This document shows positions 62,588-64,000 of a stretch of DNA of 64,000 nucleotides, piece after piece. The notes beneath the pieces were generated by a model, which ran no database searches, was not told the origin of the DNA, and saw only the letters and a list, made by a program, of their open reading frames with translations. A program made the translations under genes and the position numbers. The stretch is from NCBI GenBank assembly GCA_900319235.1, contig ONNR01000001.1, forward strand, positions 62,001-126,000. The letters run 5' to 3'. The stretch's first letter is position 1. Every line of letters begins with the position of its first letter. Source of the stretch: an uncultured Prevotellaceae bacterium. Its GTDB lineage: Bacteria; Bacteroidota; Bacteroidia; Bacteroidales; UBA3663.

Positions 62588-64000
62588 TTAGCTGACTTCG
62601 TATAGTTCACGGATAAGTTCGGAAACGGCATCGCGATACTTCTGAGGTGTGCCGAACTTCTTCATGATGAAAGGCTTCTTGCCCATCTTGTCGAAGGGAT
62701 TGAGTTCGAGCACCTTGGTGTCCTCGAGGTTGATGCGCGTGGTTTCGGCATACTTGTCGAGCAGGGCATTGAGCACCTTCTGTGCTTCAGGGCTGTACTT
62801 GGCCAGGTAGTTGCGCTTGCGCACGTTCTCGGCACGTTCGCGCCGCGTGAGGGGCTTCTGGTCGAAGGCGACGTGGCAGATGAGGTCGAAGTCATCGACT
62901 TCGCGCAGCTTGGGATTCTCCTGACGCACGGCTTCGAGCAGCACGTCCTCCTCCTTGAGTTCGTCGAGGATGAGTTGCTTGCGGTCGGCCTTTGCCCAAG
63001 CACCCACAAAGGCATTGAGCGAGGGATAGATGTCGCGGATAGCTTTGCGCGTGAAGTCGGTGAGGCTTTCGGTGGTGAGCGTCTTGCCGTCGGGGCCGAG
63101 GTGCAGGACGTGTTCGTGCACAATGCGGATGTCGCGACCGTTGACACGATATTTCTTTCGCTTTTCGTCGTCCTCTTCTCCATCAATATCGTTGCCATCC
63201 CTGATGACCGGAGCTTCGTCCTCGTTGCGACGATGGCTATAAGAGGTGGTTCGGTCGGCTTCTCCATCGAATTCGGGATCTTGGAAGAGGCGGGTGACAT
63301 TGCGGAAGTCGAGAATCTCGAAACTCAGCTTGCCCTTCTCTTCAAGGATGCGCGTTCCGCGGCCCACCATCTGCTTGAACGACGTCATGCTGTTGACCTC
63401 CTTGTCGATGACGATGAGGCCGCACGTCTTGCAATCGACGCCCGTCTCGAGCAGCATCGACGTGGTGGCGATGACGGGAGTGGGCGAATTGACATCCTGG
63501 AAGTCTTCGAGCAGCTTCTTGCCCACGCGGTCGTCGCTGGTGATGCGCACCACGTAGTTGGGGTATTTCCTGCAGAGCTCGGGATTCATCTGGATGAGCA
63601 GTTCGCGCATCTTGAGCGCATCTTCGGTTTCGGGACAGAAGACGATGGTCTTGGTCATAGGTCCGATTACCTTGAGCATCTCGGTGATGCGTCGGGCGAC
63701 AATGATTTCGCGCTGGGTGATACGCAGGGTGCGGCCGATGTCGCTGCGCACAAAGAGGTCCTGCTCGATCCTTTGACCTTCGAGATCGACTTCATCAGGC
63801 TCGGGGATATAGCCTTCGAGATCGACCGAGAGGAACGAGCGCGTGACGCGATAGGGAGCCAGGAAGCCGTCCTCGATGCCCTGCTTGAGGCTATAGACAT
63901 AGACGGGAGGCCCGAAGTAGTCGATGTTGGAGGCGCCTTCGGCATCCTTGGGCGTGGCCGTCATACCAATCTGGATGGCTGAGTCGAAGTAGTTGAGAAT
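62588..64000 (-). CDS. hsdR: Type I restriction subunit HsdR, C-terminal part (5' end beyond the window)
   Basis: ATP-dependent translocase/nuclease subunit. The frame continues to the window edge, so only the C-terminal 470 residues are seen. GMTATPKD at the visible N-terminus is helicase motif III. TIVFCPETEDALKMRELL, PTPVIATTSMLLETGVD and KQMVGRGTRI are motifs IV-VI of the superfamily 2 helicase. An EcoEI-R-like C-terminal domain follows (DAVSELIRELYEV end). The N-terminal nuclease domain lies outside the window. Order hsdR-hsdM-hsdS is read leftward. Confidence 0.93.
   Translation of the reverse strand: MLNYFDSAIQIGMTATPKDAEGASNIDYFGPPVYVYSLKQGIEDGFLAPYRVTRSFLSVDLEGYIPEPDEVDLEGQRIEQDLFVRSDIGRTLRITQREIIVARRITEMLKVIGPMTKTIVFCPETEDALKMRELLIQMNPELCRKYPNYVVRITSDDRVGKKLLEDFQDVNSPTPVIATTSMLLETGVDCKTCGLIVIDKEVNSMTSFKQMVGRGTRILEEKGKLSFEILDFRNVTRLFQDPEFDGEADRTTSYSHRRNEDEAPVIRDGNDIDGEEDDEKRKKYRVNGRDIRIVHEHVLHLGPDGKTLTTESLTDFTRKAIRDIYPSLNAFVGAWAKADRKQLILDELKEEDVLLEAVRQENPKLREVDDFDLICHVAFDQKPLTRRERAENVRKRNYLAKYSPEAQKVLNALLDKYAETTRINLEDTKVLELNPFDKMGKKPFIMKKFGTPQKYRDAVSELIRELYEVS

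Overview
The window reads as chromosome of a member of the Bacteroidetes, most likely order Bacteroidales and a Prevotella-type gut or rumen organism. The evidence is the repeated -7 promoter box TAnnTTTGC, Bacteroidetes-only families (DUF4290, DUF5063 and DUF6261-like proteins), a surface lipoprotein with an acidic export signal, TPR/AraC hybrid regulators and a complete Bacteroides-style hexuronate pathway. The species cannot be named from the sequence. No rRNA, tRNA or CRISPR array was recognised.

Layout. 1-7.1 kb: the 3' end of a SulP anion transporter, then a tightly overlapping cassette (GNAT-like protein, MMPL/RND exporter, acyl carrier protein, compact acyl-AMP ligase), and ruvA converging on it. 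7.2-12.3 kb: an export operon (TolC, HlyD, two ABC-2 permeases) with no ATPase gene. 12.5-24.4 kb: an AT-rich surface operon (63-aa peptide, lipoprotein, 3535-aa multidomain secreted protein). 24.6-33.2 kb: a DUF4298 gene and a hexuronate regulon (uxaA, uxaB divergent from uxaC, kdgK, KDPG aldolase, MFS transporter), which carries glucuronate and galacturonate to pyruvate and glyceraldehyde-3-phosphate. 33.5-44.3 kb: a glycan locus (GH141-like beta-helix protein, GH31 glycosidase, a three-part corrinoid methyltransferase fusion, a sodium/solute symporter, a membrane-bound AraC regulator). 44.3-52.5 kb: housekeeping genes (DUF4290, tsaB, yicC, gmk, nadD, DUF5063, 3'-5' exonuclease), thick with small dispersed repeats. 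52.7-55.8 kb: a primase-like/DUF3987 gene pair and two small unknown genes. 55.9-64 kb: a defence island with a long prokaryotic Argonaute and an unrecognised partner, next to a type I restriction-modification system (hsdS, hsdM, partial hsdR).

Two candidates for undescribed systems stand out. The first is the self-contained Argonaute operon (promoter, pAgo, partner, terminator). Its PIWI domain has lost the catalytic aspartates, so an effector role is expected of the unknown partner. The second is the 1017-aa protein joining a URO-D/MtaA-like domain, a homocysteine methyltransferase domain and a cobalamin-binding module on one chain. It lies among glycosidases and a sugar-type symporter and suggests corrinoid-dependent demethylation of a glycan-derived compound, with methionine as methyl product. 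That substrate is inference.

The window also carries several families of short repeats (30-nt palindromic, 38-nt pre-start, C-rich inverted, 9-nt tandem). Some run into genes and supply stop codons or in-frame linkers. An approximately 240-nt long-range palindrome lies between nadD and the DUF5063 gene.
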